A DNA stretch of 64,000 nt from Callipepla californica brunnescens. Taxonomy: Eukaryota > Chordata > Aves > Galliformes > Odontophoridae. How positions within the stretch are numbered: the first letter of the stretch is position 1; each line of letters starts with the position of its first letter. The notes below the pieces were generated by a model, which saw nothing but the letters and a program-made list of their open reading frames with translations, made no database searches and was not told where the DNA came from. Location: positions 120,749,723 to 120,813,722 of the forward strand of contig JALIRH010000001.1 in assembly GCA_023055505.1 (NCBI GenBank). Direction: 5' to 3'. The position numbers and the translations under genes were made by a program. Positions 37,174 to 49,097 of this stretch are shown here, piece after piece.

Positions 37174-37409
37174 GCGATAGGTGATGGAAAGCGGCTTAGC
37201 TCTCACGTACACCATCTCCCTCAGCAGCCTCAGGTGGATCTTAGGATACATTCCTGTCCACACAGATGGGAACTGTGTTACCTGCTCCCACAGGGAAAGG
37301 AAACATCATGTGTTTTTTTTTCTGGTGTCACTGAGTGTCCCTTTTCGTCTTTTTGTAGTCCTGTGTCTTTTAGGAAATTTTAAAACGAGACGGAAGCAGC
37401 ACCATTGCT

Positions 37410-38604
37410 TTAATGAATGAGAAAGTTTATTGAGAAGGTTTGTTCATGTATTTTAATTTGTGATGGCTTCTTGGTGGTGGTCTGAAGGCTGGCAGTCTGG
37501 GTTGCTGCTGAGCTTTCGCGTCCGATGTCAGGAGCACGCTGGGTTACGGTGCTTGCCTTCTCCTGTGGCTGTGTCGTCTGTGGTCTCTGTGACTTGGGCC
37601 CGGAATCGGTGCGGATCCTCGGGCTGCGTGCAGGAGCACGGTGCGGTGCAGAGCGGGACGTGTGCTTTCCTCACGCTTCGGGCCGTACCTTGTCCAGAAG
37701 AAGGACAAAAGGAGGAGCAGCCGCCTGCCCTGCTTCCCTGTGCTGCCCTCCCTTTCACAGCCCTGCTCACCGCGTTGCTGCTGTGCCAGCCTTCTTTAGT
37801 GCTGTGTGGGGGAGATGGCAGCATCACGGGTTGACGTGGCCTCTCCTATTGCATGGGTCCAATGCCGTGACCTGCATGGGGGCCAGGGTTCAGAAAACCA
37901 GCCCTAAATATTGAGGTGAGGGCAGGGGGATTTTGGGAAGCTGCCAGGGTCCCTTAGGACCCAGGTGTGCGGTGACTGTGGCTGGCTTATCTTTTATGTG
38001 CGGCGTGGAGAGCAGGTAGAGGGCTGAGGGCAGGCGTGTGTGCCGCTCTGGTTCCATCGCTGTGCGGATGGGCATCTGTAAGGCAGAGGGGAAGGAGGAA
38101 AGGAGCAGCCACCTGCCCTGCTTCCCTGTGCTGCCCTCCCCTGCACAGCCCTGCTCACCGCGTTGCTGCTCTGCAGCCGTTCCCATGGCCGCGTGTGGAA
38201 AGGGGCACTGCGGTCTGAGGTGCAGTGCCAGGACCTGCAATGGGGCCAGGGCTCAGCAAAGCAGCACAAAATGCTGGGACAGCGCAGAGGGATCTTGGGG
38301 AGCCTGCAGGGTCCTGTAGGACCCAAGTGGGGTACACTATAGGAGTGACTTATCTGTGTTTGGAGCGCTGCCCTGTGGTCGGGAGACAAAGGCGGCTGAG
38401 GACAGGAGCGTGTCGCCGTGCTGCTGCGTCCCTGTCCCCGCGTTGTGGGTTGCTGTGACACCAAGCTGGCTGTGGAACGTGGGCTCCAGCAACCAGCACT
38501 GTGCTCTTGTGACGTGGCTGTGACGGCTGCACGGCGGTTGCTGGAGCTGGTGGCTGCCCCTGGTGCTGTGGCCGTGATGTAGCAGGGCTGGTGCTGCCCG
38601 GGAG
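37410..38604 (-). repeat. Array body B2 (full length, internal duplication)
   Basis: Full-length body with two related segments, about 37690-38085 and 38100-38440 (both start ggaggagcagc..cctgccctgcttcc-like and end in an aggacccaggtg/aggacccaagtg block). Poly(A) signal on minus at 37431-37426. Its 5' side abuts leader L2(+) at a junction (gcccggga/gacagccg) shared with B6 and, slightly changed, B5. Confidence 0.6.
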
Positions 38605-39278
38605 ACAGCCGCATTTTCATACTCATGTGAGATACTCAGCTTCAGTTCTGAATTTCTCTGTCAGCTGGCATGGCATTAGGTTAAAATTTTGCCAGGTTTA
38701 CAGGGTGTGCAGACTTGACCTGCAAATCACACAGACACGAGATACATGAAATTGAACAGAGACATTTTCAGTTTTTTTGTCCATAGGTTTCTTTTTGAGC
38801 CAAAAGAAGAAAGTTCAGACAGAAGAGTGACAGGGGATACTGAGTACTACACAGGAGACAGTGCTCACAAATATATTACTATTCATAATATAAAATGATG
38901 GAAAGTTGTTCAAAACAGCACAGAAGCTGCCGTCCACTTGGAAGCATCACAAAGATTTCTATCACTCATCTACATACTCTTCTGTTGACAAATCTTGGTC
39001 TGTACCATTCCATGCTGTGTAAAAAAGAAAGCAGACGCCCAGTTAGATGAATGAGAAATTAGTTCCACCAAGTCTGAAAAGAAGACCCAGTAACTCTGCT
39101 ACGATGGCATATACAGGACAGCACAAGATCAGAAGAGCTCCTTTCAGCCTTGAAAACTAAAGGCATTCAACAAGCACTCAGCCATGCATGCATGGACTCA
39201 GGGAAGGAAGGAGCACTCCTCCCACTGCTGTGCTATATAGGTCCCTGCTCCTCCTCCCTCTCATCACCTCCTGCCTCG

Positions 39279-39623
39279 ATGGCTCCAGGTGGACACGGCA
39301 GAAAGGGAACATCTGTGACCATCGTGCTCACGCACAAAGAGTACCAAAAGGCAATAATGGATGACAAACTCACTGTTTTATTACATGGACGGTGGAAGAA
39401 GGCAGCTCTTCCTCCCTTAGCTCACCTCCATCAACTCCCTCAGCAGCCTCAGGTGGATCTTAGGATACATACATGTCCACAGAGCAGGGAACTGTGCTAC
39501 CCTCTCCCACAGGGAACCACTATGTGTTTTTTCTTGTGTCTTTGTGTGTCACTTGTAGATCCTGTGTCTTTTAGGAGTTTTTCAAAACAGGACGGTAGCA
39601 GCACCATAGGTTTAATGAATTAG
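39279..39623 (+). CDS. Candidate 114-aa ORF, array copy 2 (unknown protein)
   Basis: Same ORF as at 34361-34705 with small changes (THKEYQKA instead of KHQEYQKA; HGRWKKAALPP). TATA-like site at 39233. The same caveats apply: the second half is antisense to the 3' module. Confidence 0.25.
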   Translation: MAPGGHGRKGTSVTIVLTHKEYQKAIMDDKLTVLLHGRWKKAALPPLAHLHQLPQQPQVDLRIHTCPQSRELCYPLPQGTTMCFFLCLCVSLVDPVSFRSFSKQDGSSTIGLMN

Positions 39624-39914
39624 AAAGTTTATTTTGGAGGGTTGTTAATGTTCCACAGTGTTGCTCTGAAGGCTGGCAGTCTTCATTGCTGCTGCTGAGC
39701 TATCAGCTCCACCATCTCCCTCAGCAGCCTCAGGTGGATCTTAGGATACATTCCTGTCTACACAGATGGGAACTGTGTTACCTGCTCCCACAGGGAAAGG
39801 AAACATCATGTGTTTTTTTTTTCTGGTGTCACTGAGTGTCCCTTTTCGTCTTTTTGTAGTCCTGTGTCTTTTAGGAAATTTTAAAACGAGACGGAAGCAG
39901 CACCATTGCTTTAA

Positions 39915-40531
39915 TGAATGAGAAAGTTTATTGAGAAGGTATGTTCATGTATTTTAATTTGTGATGGCTTCTTGGTGGTGGTCTGAAGGCTGGCAGTCTG
40001 GGTTGCTGCTGAGCTTTCGTGTCCGATGTCAGGAGCACGCTGGGTTACGGTGCTTGCCTTCTCCTGTGGCTGTGTCGCCTGTGGTCTCTGTGACTTGGGC
40101 CCGGAATCAGTGCGGATCCTCGGGCTGCGTGCAGGAGCACGGTGCGGTGCAGAGTGGGACGTGTGCTTTCCTCACGCTTCGGGCCGTACCTTGTCCAGAA
40201 GAAGGACAAAAGGAGGAGCAGCCGCCTGCCCTGCTTCCCTGTGCTGCCCTCCCTTGCACAGCCCTGCTCACCGCGTTGCTGCTGTGCCAGCCTTCTTTAG
40301 CGCTGTGTGGGGGAGATGGCAGCATCACGGGTTGACGTGGCCTCTCCTATTGCATGGGTCCAATGCCGTGACCTGCATGGGGGCCAGGGTTCAGAAAACC
40401 AGCCCTAAATATTGAGGTGAGGGCAGGGGGATTTTGGGAAGCTGGAGCTGGTGGCTGCCCCTGGTGGTGTGGCCATGACGTAGCTGGGCTGGTGCTGCCC
40501 GGGATGGGGCTGCCTTCTTCCGCCGTCCGTG
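39915..40531 (-). repeat. Array body B3 (internally deleted)
   Basis: The body is joined from ...gggattttgggaagct directly to ...ggagctggtggctgcccctgg (40440), losing the second repeated segment and the part up to the 5' end. It is followed by leader(-) 40532-40798. A 112-codon minus frame (40391-40729) reads from MSAWTLGRKE through the leader(-). Confidence 0.6.
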
Positions 40532-40798
40532 GAATAAAATAACGAGTTTGTCATCCATTATTGCCTTTTGGTACTCTTTGTCCGTGAGCACGATGGTCAC
40601 AGATGTTCCCTTTCTGCCGTGTCCACCTGGAGCCAGCGAGGCAGGAGGTGATGAGAGGGAGGAGGAGCAGGGCCCCATGCTACAGCAGTGGGAGGAGTGC
40701 TCCTTCCTTCCCAGAGTCCATGCACTCATGGTTGAGTGCTTGTTGAATGCCTTTGGTTTTCAAGGCTGAAAGGAGCTCTTGTGATCTTGTGCTGTCCC
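40532..40798 (-). repeat. Leader(-) copy 2
   Basis: Same module as 35826-36090; reads TSVTIVLTDKEYQKAIMDDK on the minus strand. The flank to 41150 carries the same CR1 remnant. Confidence 0.75.
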
Positions 40799-41150
40799 GG
40801 AGGCCCTGGTAACGCCTGGGTTGCCCCCTAGGGTCATGCCTTGAAAGTGCAGCCTGGTGGCATGAGCTTTAGTGTTATCGGTGAGGTCTGTGAGGGGTTA
40901 TCATGTGAGAGCAGTGATTGCAGGGGATGGTATCGCTGTGCTGAGCAAAGTGGAAGCACCCACAGTCATGGGAAGCACCCACAAAATGGGATGTCACAGT
41001 AGTGTACAGTAAATGCTACTGCCTAGTGCCGTACATGCTGCCTTCTTTCTGTAGCAGTTCCCCATCTCCTCCTTTTGACCCTTCCTGGAGATGGCAGTCA
41101 CACTGGCAAGCCTGCAGTCTTCAGGAGCCACTCCAGTTGAACAGGAACAC

Positions 41151-41882
41151 TGTCACACTCCAATAGAACGCAGGGAGACAAGGTTCTTTGATTATGTGTA
41201 TACCCGGCATGAGATTAAGACACAACAGGTCAAATTTTATTACCAGTTCATTACAAATACTAGTTGCTTTGGGAAATGGGGAGGGGAAGGTGGGTGATAG
41301 AAAAGAGGTGAAAAAGCAAGGGGACTTGTCAGAAAGCAAGAGAGGGAGAGAGCATCACCACTGTGGATCCAGTGAGGTCTGTAGTATGTCTGTTGATCTC
41401 AGGATCTCTGTGGTCACTGTGGGTGATGGGAGAGAGCCGGGAAGCTTCGCAGCAAGCAGTCCCCGGGGGGTTCTTCTTCTGTGTGTGTTCTTCTCCAAGA
41501 GTTCTCCGAAAGTTTTTCTCTAGGAGTTCTTCTCCAAAATGCTTGGTTCAGTGAATGCCTTTTATCCCCCATCTCTCAGGTTTTTTCTCTTTGTTAGTGG
41601 GACATACCTGGCCCAACAGATAAGCCAGCAGGGAGTGGTACCTTCATTGCCATGCACAACCATTATCGTCTTCTGCAGTGATTAGCTTCTCCAAGCTGAA
41701 TCCCCCAAAAAAACAGGCTTGTCCCTATTTCTGCTCATCTTTACAACTGTAAGCAGAGACACTGAGGCACCATGACACCCCTAAATAGTTTGCAATAGTC
41801 AGTTAGAGTGTTATCACCAGAAAGGCCTCATGAAAGTAGCTTTGTGACAAAAAAAAAGAACAGTTTTTGTCTTTCACAAACA
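41151..41882 (-). mobile_element. Solo LTR, array copy 2
   Basis: Near-identical copy of 36443-37173 at the same place in the repeat subunit, so it was multiplied with the array and not inserted independently. Confidence 0.6.
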
Positions 41883-42124
41883 GCGATAGGTGATGGAAAG
41901 CGGCTTAGCTCTCACGTACACCATCTCCCTCAGCAGCCTCAGGTGGATCTTAGGATACATTCCTGTCCACACAGATGGGAACTGTGTTACCTGCTCCCAC
42001 AGGGAAAGGAAACATCCTGTGTTTTTTTTTCTGGTGTCACTGAGTGTCCCTTTTCGTCTTTTTGTAGTCCTGTGTCGTTTAGGAAATTTTAAAACGAGAC
42101 GGAAGCAGCACCATTGGTTTAATG

Positions 42125-43325
42125 AATGAGAAAGTTTATTGAGAAGGTTTGTTCATGTATTTTAATTTGTGATGGCTTCTTGGTGGTGGTCTGAAGGCTG
42201 GCAGTCTGGGTTGCTGCTGAGCTTTCGCGTCCGATGTCAGGAGCACACTGGGTTACGGTGCTTGCCTTCTCTTGTGGCTGTGTCGTCTGTGGTCTCTGTG
42301 ACTTGGGCCCGGAATCGGTGCGGATCCTCGGGCTGCGTGCAGGAGCACGGCGCGGTGCAGAGCGGGACGTGTGCTTTCCTCACGCTTCGGGCCGTACCTT
42401 GTCCAGAAGAAGGACAAAAGGAGGAGCAGCCGCCTGCCCTGCTCCCTGTGCTGCCCTCCCTTGCACAGCCCTGCTCACCGCGTTGCTGCTGTGCCAGCCT
42501 TCTTTAGCGCTGTGTGGGGGAGATGGCAGCATCACGGGTTGACGTGGCCTCTCCAGTAGGTCATGATCTGCATGGGGGCCAGGGTTCAGAAAACCAGCCC
42601 TAAATATTGAGGTGAGGGCAGGGGGATTTTGGGAAGCTGCCAGGGTCCCTTAGGACCCAGGTGTGCGGTAACTGTGTCTGGCTTATCTTTTATGTGCGGC
42701 GTGGAGAGCAGGTAGAGGGCTGAGGACAGGCGTGTGTGCCGCTCTGGTTCCATCGCTGTGCGGATGGGCATCTGTAAGGCAGAGGGGAAGGAGGAAAGGA
42801 GCAGCCACCTGCCCTGCTTCCCTGTGCTGCCCTCCCCTGCACAGCCCTGCTCACCGCGTTGCTGCTCTGCAGCCGTTCCCATGGCCGCGTGTGGAAAGGG
42901 GCACTGCGGTCTGAGGTGCAGTGCCAGGACCTGCAATGGGGCCAGGGCTCAGCAAAGCGGCACAAAATACTGGGACAGCGCAGAGGGATCTTGGGGAGCC
43001 TGCAGGGTCCTGTAGGACCCAGGTGGGGTACACTATAGGAGTGACTTATCTGTGTTTGGAGCGCTGCCCTGTGGTCGGGAGACAAAGGCGGCTGAGGACA
43101 GGAGCGTGTCGCCGTGCTGCTGCGTCCCTGTCCCCGCGTTGTGGGTTGCTGTGACACCAAGCTGGCTGTGGAACGTGGGCTCCAGCAACCAGCACTGTGC
43201 TCTTGTGACGTGGCTGTGACGGCTGCACGGCGGTTCCTGGAGCTGGTGGCTGCCCCTGGTGGTGTGGCCGTGATGTAGCTGGGCTGGTGCTGCCCGGGAT
43301 GGGGCTGCCTTCTTCCGCCGTCCGT
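42125..43325 (-). repeat. Array body B4 (full length)
   Basis: Full-length body with both related segments; leader(-) follows at 43326-43583 and AATAAA (minus) lies near 42134. Long minus frames (such as 42690-43349) lack recognisable domains and are GC-rich low-information sequence; I do not call them genes. Confidence 0.6.
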
Positions 43326-43583
43326 GGAATAAAATAACGAGTTTGTCATCCATTATTGTCTTCTTTGTGCGTGAGCAAGATGGTCACAGATGTTCCTTTC
43401 TGCCGTGTCCACCTGGAGCCAGCGAGGCAGGAGGTGATGAGAGGGAGGAGGAGCAGGGCCCCATGCTACAGCAGTGGGAGGAGTGCTCCTTCCTTCCCAG
43501 AGTCCATGCACTCATGGCTGAGTGCTTGTTGAATGCCTTTGGTTTTCAAGGCTGAAAGGAGCTCTTGTGATCTTGTGCTGTCC
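43326..43583 (-). repeat. Leader(-) copy 3
   Basis: Same module with a short deletion (attgtcttctttgtgcg instead of attgccttttggtactctttg). Confidence 0.75.
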
Positions 43584-43936
43584 CGGAGGCCCTGGTAACG
43601 CCTGGGTTGCCCCCTAGGGTCATGCCTTGAAAGTGCAGCCTGGTGGCAGGAGCTTTAGTGTTATCGGTGAGGTCTGTGAGGGGTTATCATGTGAGAGCAG
43701 TGATTGCAGGGGATGGTATCGCTGTGCTGAGCAAAGTGGAAGCACCCACGGTCATGGGAAGCACCCACAAAATGGGATGTCACAGTGGTGTACAGTAAAT
43801 GCTACTGCCTAGTGCCATACATGCTGCCCTCTTTCTGTAGCGGTTCCCCATCTCCTCCTTTTGACCCTTCCTGGAGATGGCAGTCACACTGGCAAGCCTG
43901 CAGTCTTCAGGAGCCACTCCAGTTGAACAGGAACAC

Positions 43937-44666
43937 TGTCACACTCCAATAGAACGCAGGGAGACAAGGTTCTTTGATTATGTGTATACCCGGCATGAGA
44001 TTAAGACACAACAGGTCAAATTTTATTACCAGTTCATTACAAATACTAGTTGCTTAGGGAAATGGGGAGGGGAAAGTGGGTGATAGAAAAGAGGTGAAAA
44101 AGCAAGGGGACTTGTCAGAAAGCAAGAGAGGAAGAGAGCATCACCACTGTGGATCCAGTGAGGTCTGTAGTATGTCTGTTGATCTCAGGATCTCTCTGGT
44201 CACTGTGGGTGATGGGAGAGAGCTGGGAAGCTTCGCAGCAAGCAGTGCCCGGGGGGTTCTTCTTCTGCGTGTGTTCTTCTCCAAGAGTTCTCCGAAAGTT
44301 TTTCTCTAGGAGTTATTCTTAAAATCCTTGGTTCAGTGAATGCCTTTTATCCCACATCTCTCAGGTTTTTTCTCTTTGTTAGTGGGACATACCTGGCCCA
44401 ACAGATAAGCCAGCAGGGAGTGGTACCTTCATTGCCATGCACAACCATTATCGTCTTCTGCAGTGATTAGCTTCTCCAAGCTGAATCCCCCAAAAAAACA
44501 GGCTTGTCCCTATTTCTGCTCATCTTTACAACTGTAAGCGGAGACACTGAGGCACCATGACACCCCTAAATAGTTTGCAATAGTCAGTTAGAGTGTTATC
44601 ACCAGAAAGGCCTCATGAAAGAAGCTTTGTGACAAAAAAAAGAACAGTTTTTGTCTTTCACAAACA
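43937..44666 (-). mobile_element. Solo LTR, array copy 3
   Basis: Third copy, in the second subunit of unit 2, with the same borders and same neighbours. Confidence 0.6.
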
Positions 44667-44904
44667 GCGATAGGTGATGGAAAGCGGCTTAGCTCTCACG
44701 TACACCAACTCCCTCAGCAGCCTCAGGTGGATCTTAGGATACATTCCTGTCCACACAGATGGGAACTGTGTTACCTGCTCCCACAGGGAAAGGAAACATC
44801 ATGTGTTTTTTTCTGGTGTCATTGAGTGTCCCTTTTCGTCTTTTTGTAGTCCTGTGTCTTTTAGGAAATTTTAAAACGAGACGGAAGCAGCACCATTGCT
44901 TTAA

Positions 44905-46084
44905 TGAATGAGAAAGTTTATTGAGAAGGTTTGTTCATGTATTTTAATTTGTGATGACTTCTTGGTGGTGGTCTGAAGGCTGGCAGTCTGGGTTGCTGCT
45001 GAGCTTTCGTGTCCGATGTCAGGAGCACGCTGGGTTACGGTGCTTGCCTTCTCCTGTGGCTGTGTCGTCTGTGGTCTCTGTGACTTGGGCCCGGAATCGG
45101 TGCGGATCCTCGGGCTGCGTGCAGGAGCACGGCGTGGTGCAGAGCGGGACGTGTGCTTTCCTCACGCTTCGGGCCATACCTTGTCCAGAAGGACAAAAGG
45201 AGGAGCAGCCGCCTGCCCTGCTTCCCTGTGCTGCCCTCCCTTGCACAGCCCTGCTCACCGCGTTGCTGCTGTGCCAGCCTTCTTTAGCGCTGTGTGGGGG
45301 AGATGGCAGCATCACGGGTTGACGCGGCCTCTCCTATTGCATGGGTCCGATGCCGTGACCTGCATGGGGGCCAGGGTTCAGAAAACCAGCCCTAAATATT
45401 GAGGCGAGGGCAGGGGGATTTTGGGAAGCTGCCAGGGTCCCTTAGGACCCAGGTGTGCGGTAACTGTGGCTGGCTTATCTTTTATGTGCGGCGTGGAGAG
45501 CAGGTAGAGGGCTGAGGACAGGCGTGTGTGCCGCTCTGGTTCCATCGCTGTGCGGATGGGCATCTGCAAGGCAGAGGGGAAGGAGGAAAGGAGCAGCCAC
45601 CTGCCCTGCTTCCCTGTGTTGCCCTCCCCTGCACAGCCCTGCTCACCGCGTTGCTGCTCTGCAGCCGTTCCCATGGCTGCGTGTGGAAAGGGGCACTGCG
45701 GTCTGAGGTGCAGTGCCAGGACCTGCAATGGGGCCAGGGCTCAGCAAAGCAGCACAAAATATTGGGACAGCGCAGAGGGATCTTGGGGAGCCTGCAGGGT
45801 CCTGTAGGACCCAAGTGGGGTACACTATAGGAGTGACTTATCTGTGTTTGGAGCGCTGCCCTGTGGTCGGGAGACAAAGGCGGCTGAGGACAGGAGCGTG
45901 TCGCCGTGCTGCTGCGTCCCTGTCCCCGCGTTGTGGGTTGCTGTGACACCAAGCTGGCTGTGGAACGTGGGCAACCATCACTGTGCTCTTGTGACGTGGC
46001 TGTGACGGCTGCACGGCGGTTCCTGGAGCTGGTGGCTGCCCCTGGTGGTGTGGCCGTGATGTAGCTGGGCTGGTGCTGTCCGGG
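44905..46084 (-). repeat. Array body B5 (full length)
   Basis: Full-length body with both related segments and a small deletion near 45971 (gggcaaccatcactgtg). It abuts leader L3(+) at 46085. Confidence 0.6.
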
Positions 46085-46761
46085 AGTCAGCCGCATTTTC
46101 ATACTCATGTGAGATACTCAGCTTCAGTTCTGAATTTCTCTGTCAGCTGGCACGGCATTAGGTTAAAATTTTGCTAGACTTACAGGGTGTGCAGACTTGA
46201 CCTGCAAATCACACAGACACGAGATACATGAAATTGAACAGAGACATTTTCATTTTTTTTTGTCCATAGGTTTCTTTTTGAGCCAAAAGAAGAAAGTTCA
46301 GACAGAACAGTGACAGAGGATACTGAGTACTACACAGGAGACGGTGCTCACAAATATATTACTATTCATAATATAAAATGATGGGAAGTTGTTCAAAACA
46401 GCACAGAAGCTGCCGGCCACTTGGAAGCCTCACAAACATTTCTATCACGCATCTACATACTCTTCTGTTGACAAATCTTGGTCTGTACCATTCCATGCTG
46501 TGTAAAAAAGAAAGCAGACGCCCAGTTAGATGAATGAGAAATTAGTTCCACCAAGTCTGAAAAGAAGACCCAGTAACTCTGCTACGATGGCATATACAGG
46601 ACAGCACAAGATCAGAAGAGCTGCTTTCAGCCTTGAAAACTAAAGGCATTCAACAAGCACTCAGCCATGAGTGCATGGACTCAGGGAAGGAAGGAGCACT
46701 CCTCCCACTGCTGTGCTATATAGGTCCCTGCTCCTCCTCCCTCTCATCACCTCCTGCCTTG

Positions 46762-47106
46762 ATGGCTCCAGGTGGACACGGCAGAAAGGGAACATCTGTG
46801 ACCATCGTGCTCAAGCACAAAGAGTACCAAAAGGCAATAATGGATGACAAACTCACTGTTTTATTACACGGATGGTGGAAGAAGGTAGCCCTTCTTCCCT
46901 TAGCTCACCTCCATCAACTCCCTCAGCAGCCTCAGGTGGATCTTGGGATACATACATGTCCACAGAGCAGGGAACTGTGCTACCCTCTCCCACAGGGAAC
47001 CACTATGTGTTTTTTCTTGTGTCTTTGTGTGTCACTTGTAGATCCTGTGTCTTTTAGGAGTTTTTCAAAACAGGACGGTAGCAGCACCATAGGTTTAATG
47101 AATTAG
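46762..47106 (+). CDS. Candidate 114-aa ORF, array copy 3 (unknown protein)
   Basis: Third copy, with KHKEYQKA and HGWWKKVALLP. TATA-like site at 46716. Length is identical to the other two copies. Coding status is not shown. Confidence 0.25.
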   Translation: MAPGGHGRKGTSVTIVLKHKEYQKAIMDDKLTVLLHGWWKKVALLPLAHLHQLPQQPQVDLGIHTCPQSRELCYPLPQGTTMCFFLCLCVSLVDPVSFRSFSKQDGSSTIGLMN

Positions 47107-47394
47107 AAAGTTTATTTTGGAGGGTTGTTAATGTTCCACAGTGTTGCTCTGAAGGCTGGCAGTCTTCGTTGCTGCTGCTGAGCTATCAGCTCCACCAACT
47201 CCCTCAGCAGCCTCAGCTGGATCTTAGGATACATTCCTGTCCACACAGATGGGAACTGTGTTACCTGCTCCCACAGGGAAAGGAAACATCATGTGTTTTT
47301 TTCTGGTGTCACTGAGTGTCCCTTTTCGTCTTTTTGTAGTCCTGTGTCTTTTAGGAAATTTTAAAACGGGACGGAAGCAGCACCATTGGTTTAA

Positions 47395-48585
47395 TGAATG
47401 AGAAAGTTTATTGAGAAGGTTTGTTCATGTATTTTAATTTGTGATGGCTTCTTGGTGGTGGTCTGAAGGCTGGCAGTCTGGGTTGCTGCTGAGCTTTCGC
47501 GTCCGATGTCAGGAGCACGCTGGGTTACGGTGCTTGCCTTCTCCTGTGGCTGTGTCGTCTGTGGTCTCTGTGACTTGGGCCCGGAATCGGTGCGGATCCT
47601 CGGGCTGCGTGCAGGAGCACGGCGCGGTGCAGAGCGGGACGTGTGCTTTCCTCACGCTTCGGGCCGTACCTTGTCCAGAAGAAGGACAAAAGGAGGAGCA
47701 GCCGCCTGCCCTGCTTCTCTGTGCTGCCCTCCCCTGCACAGCCCTGCTCACCGCGTTGCTGCTGTGCCAGCCTTCTTTAGCGCTGTGTGGGGGAGATGGC
47801 AGCATCACGGGTTGACGTGGCCTCTCCTATTGCATGGGTCCAATGCCGTGACCTGCATGGGGGCCAGGGTTCAGAAAACCAGCCCTAAATATTGAGGTGA
47901 GGGCAGGGGGATTTTGGGAAGCTGCCAGGGTCCCTTAGGACCCAGGTGTGCGGTGATTGTGGCAGGCTTATCTTTTATGTGCGGCGTGGAGAGCAGGTAG
48001 AGGGCTGAGGGCAGGCGTGTGTGCCGCTCTGGTTCCATCGCTGAGCGGATGGACATCTGTAAGGCAGAGGGGAAGGAGGAAAGGAGCAGCCACCTGCCCT
48101 GCTTCCCTGTGCTGCCCTCCCCTGCACAGCCCTGCTCACCGCGTTGCTGCTCTGCAGCCGTTCCCATGGCCGCGTGTGGAAAGGGGCACTGCGGTCTGAG
48201 GTGCAGTGCCAGGACCTGCAATGGGGCCAGGGCTCAGCAAAGCAGCACAAAATATTGGGACAGCGCAGAGGGATCTTGGGGAGCCTGCAGGGTCCTGTAG
48301 GACCCAAGTGGGGTACACTATAGGAGTGACTTATCTGTGTTTGGAGCGCTGCCCTGTGGTCGGGAGACAAAGGCGGCTGAGGACAGGAGCGTGTCGCCGT
48401 GCTGCTGCGTCCCTGTCCCCGCGTTGTGTGTTGCTGTGACACCAAGCTGGCTGTGGAACGTGGGCTCCAGCAACCAGCACTGTGCTCTTGTGACGTGGCT
48501 GTGACGGCTGCACGGCGGTTCCTGGAGCTGGTGGCTGCCCCTGGTGGTGTGGCCGTGACGTAGCAGGGCTGGTGCTGCCCGGGAG
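47395..48585 (-). repeat. Array body B6 (full length)
   Basis: Full-length body with both related segments, poly(A) signal on minus near 47405, abutting leader L4(+). Confidence 0.6.
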
Positions 48586-49097
48586 ACAGCCGCATTTTCA
48601 TACTCATGTGAGATACTCAGCTTCAGTTCTGAATTTCTCTGTCAGCTGGCACGGCATTAGGTTAAAATTTTGCTAGACTTACAGGGTGTGCAGACTTGAC
48701 CTGCAAATCACACAGACACGAGATACATGAAATTGAACAGAGACATTTTCATTTTTTTTTGTCCATAGGTTTCTTTTTGAGCCAAAAGAAGAAAGTTCAG
48801 GCAGAACAGTGACAGAGGATACTGAGTACTACACAGGAGACGGTGCTCACAAATATATTACTATTCATAATATAAAATGATGGGAAGTTGTACAAAACAG
48901 CACAGAAGCTGCCGGCCACTTGGAAGCCTCACAAACATTTCTATCACTCATCTACATACTCTTCTGTTGACAAATCTTGGTCTGTACCATTCCATTCTTT
49001 TTAAAAAGGAAAGCAGATGCCCAGTTAGATGAATGAGAAATTAGTTCCACCAAGAGCCAAGTCTGAAAAGAAGGCCCAGTAACTCTGCTACGATGGC
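48586..49097 (+). repeat. Array unit 4, truncated leader at right edge
   Basis: Leader L(+) sequence is recognisable up to about 'tctgctacgatggcatg' near 49097 and then gives way to unique sequence. The TATA/ATG part of the leader is missing. It marks the right boundary of the array. Confidence 0.8.

Larger units (their letters stand above)
33690..38604. repeat. Array unit 1 (about 4.9 kb, one subunit copy)
   Basis: Order: leader L(+) 33690-34500; 3' modules about 34500-35000; body 35000-35825, which lacks one half of the internal duplication; leader(-) 35826-36090; flank with CR1 remnant to 36442; solo LTR 36443-37173; 3' module to 37410; body 37410-38604. The body directly abuts the next L(+). 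Confidence 0.85.
38605..46084. repeat. Array unit 2 (about 7.5 kb, two subunit copies)
   Basis: Order: leader L(+) 38605-39420; 3' modules to 39915; truncated body 39915-40531; leader(-) 40532-40798; CR1 remnant; LTR 41151-41882; 3' module; body 42125-43325; leader(-) 43326-43583; CR1 remnant; LTR 43937-44666; 3' module; body 44905-46084. The extra 2.5 kb relative to unit 1 is a second copy of the leader(-)/LTR/body subunit, which suggests unequal exchange. Confidence 0.85.
46085..48585. repeat. Array unit 3 (2.5 kb, no subunit copy)
   Basis: Leader L(+) 46085-46905, two 3' modules to 47395, full-length body to 48585. This is the simplest unit and has no LTR-bearing subunit. Confidence 0.85.

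Noticed and set aside
35110..48607. Long minus-strand frames in the array bodies (up to 245 codons, GQHQPSYITATPPGAATSS-like)
   Set aside because: GC-rich, Pro/Arg/Ser-heavy translations without domains, overlapping other frames of equal quality, and not kept through all copies. Recorded as repeat modules and not as genes.
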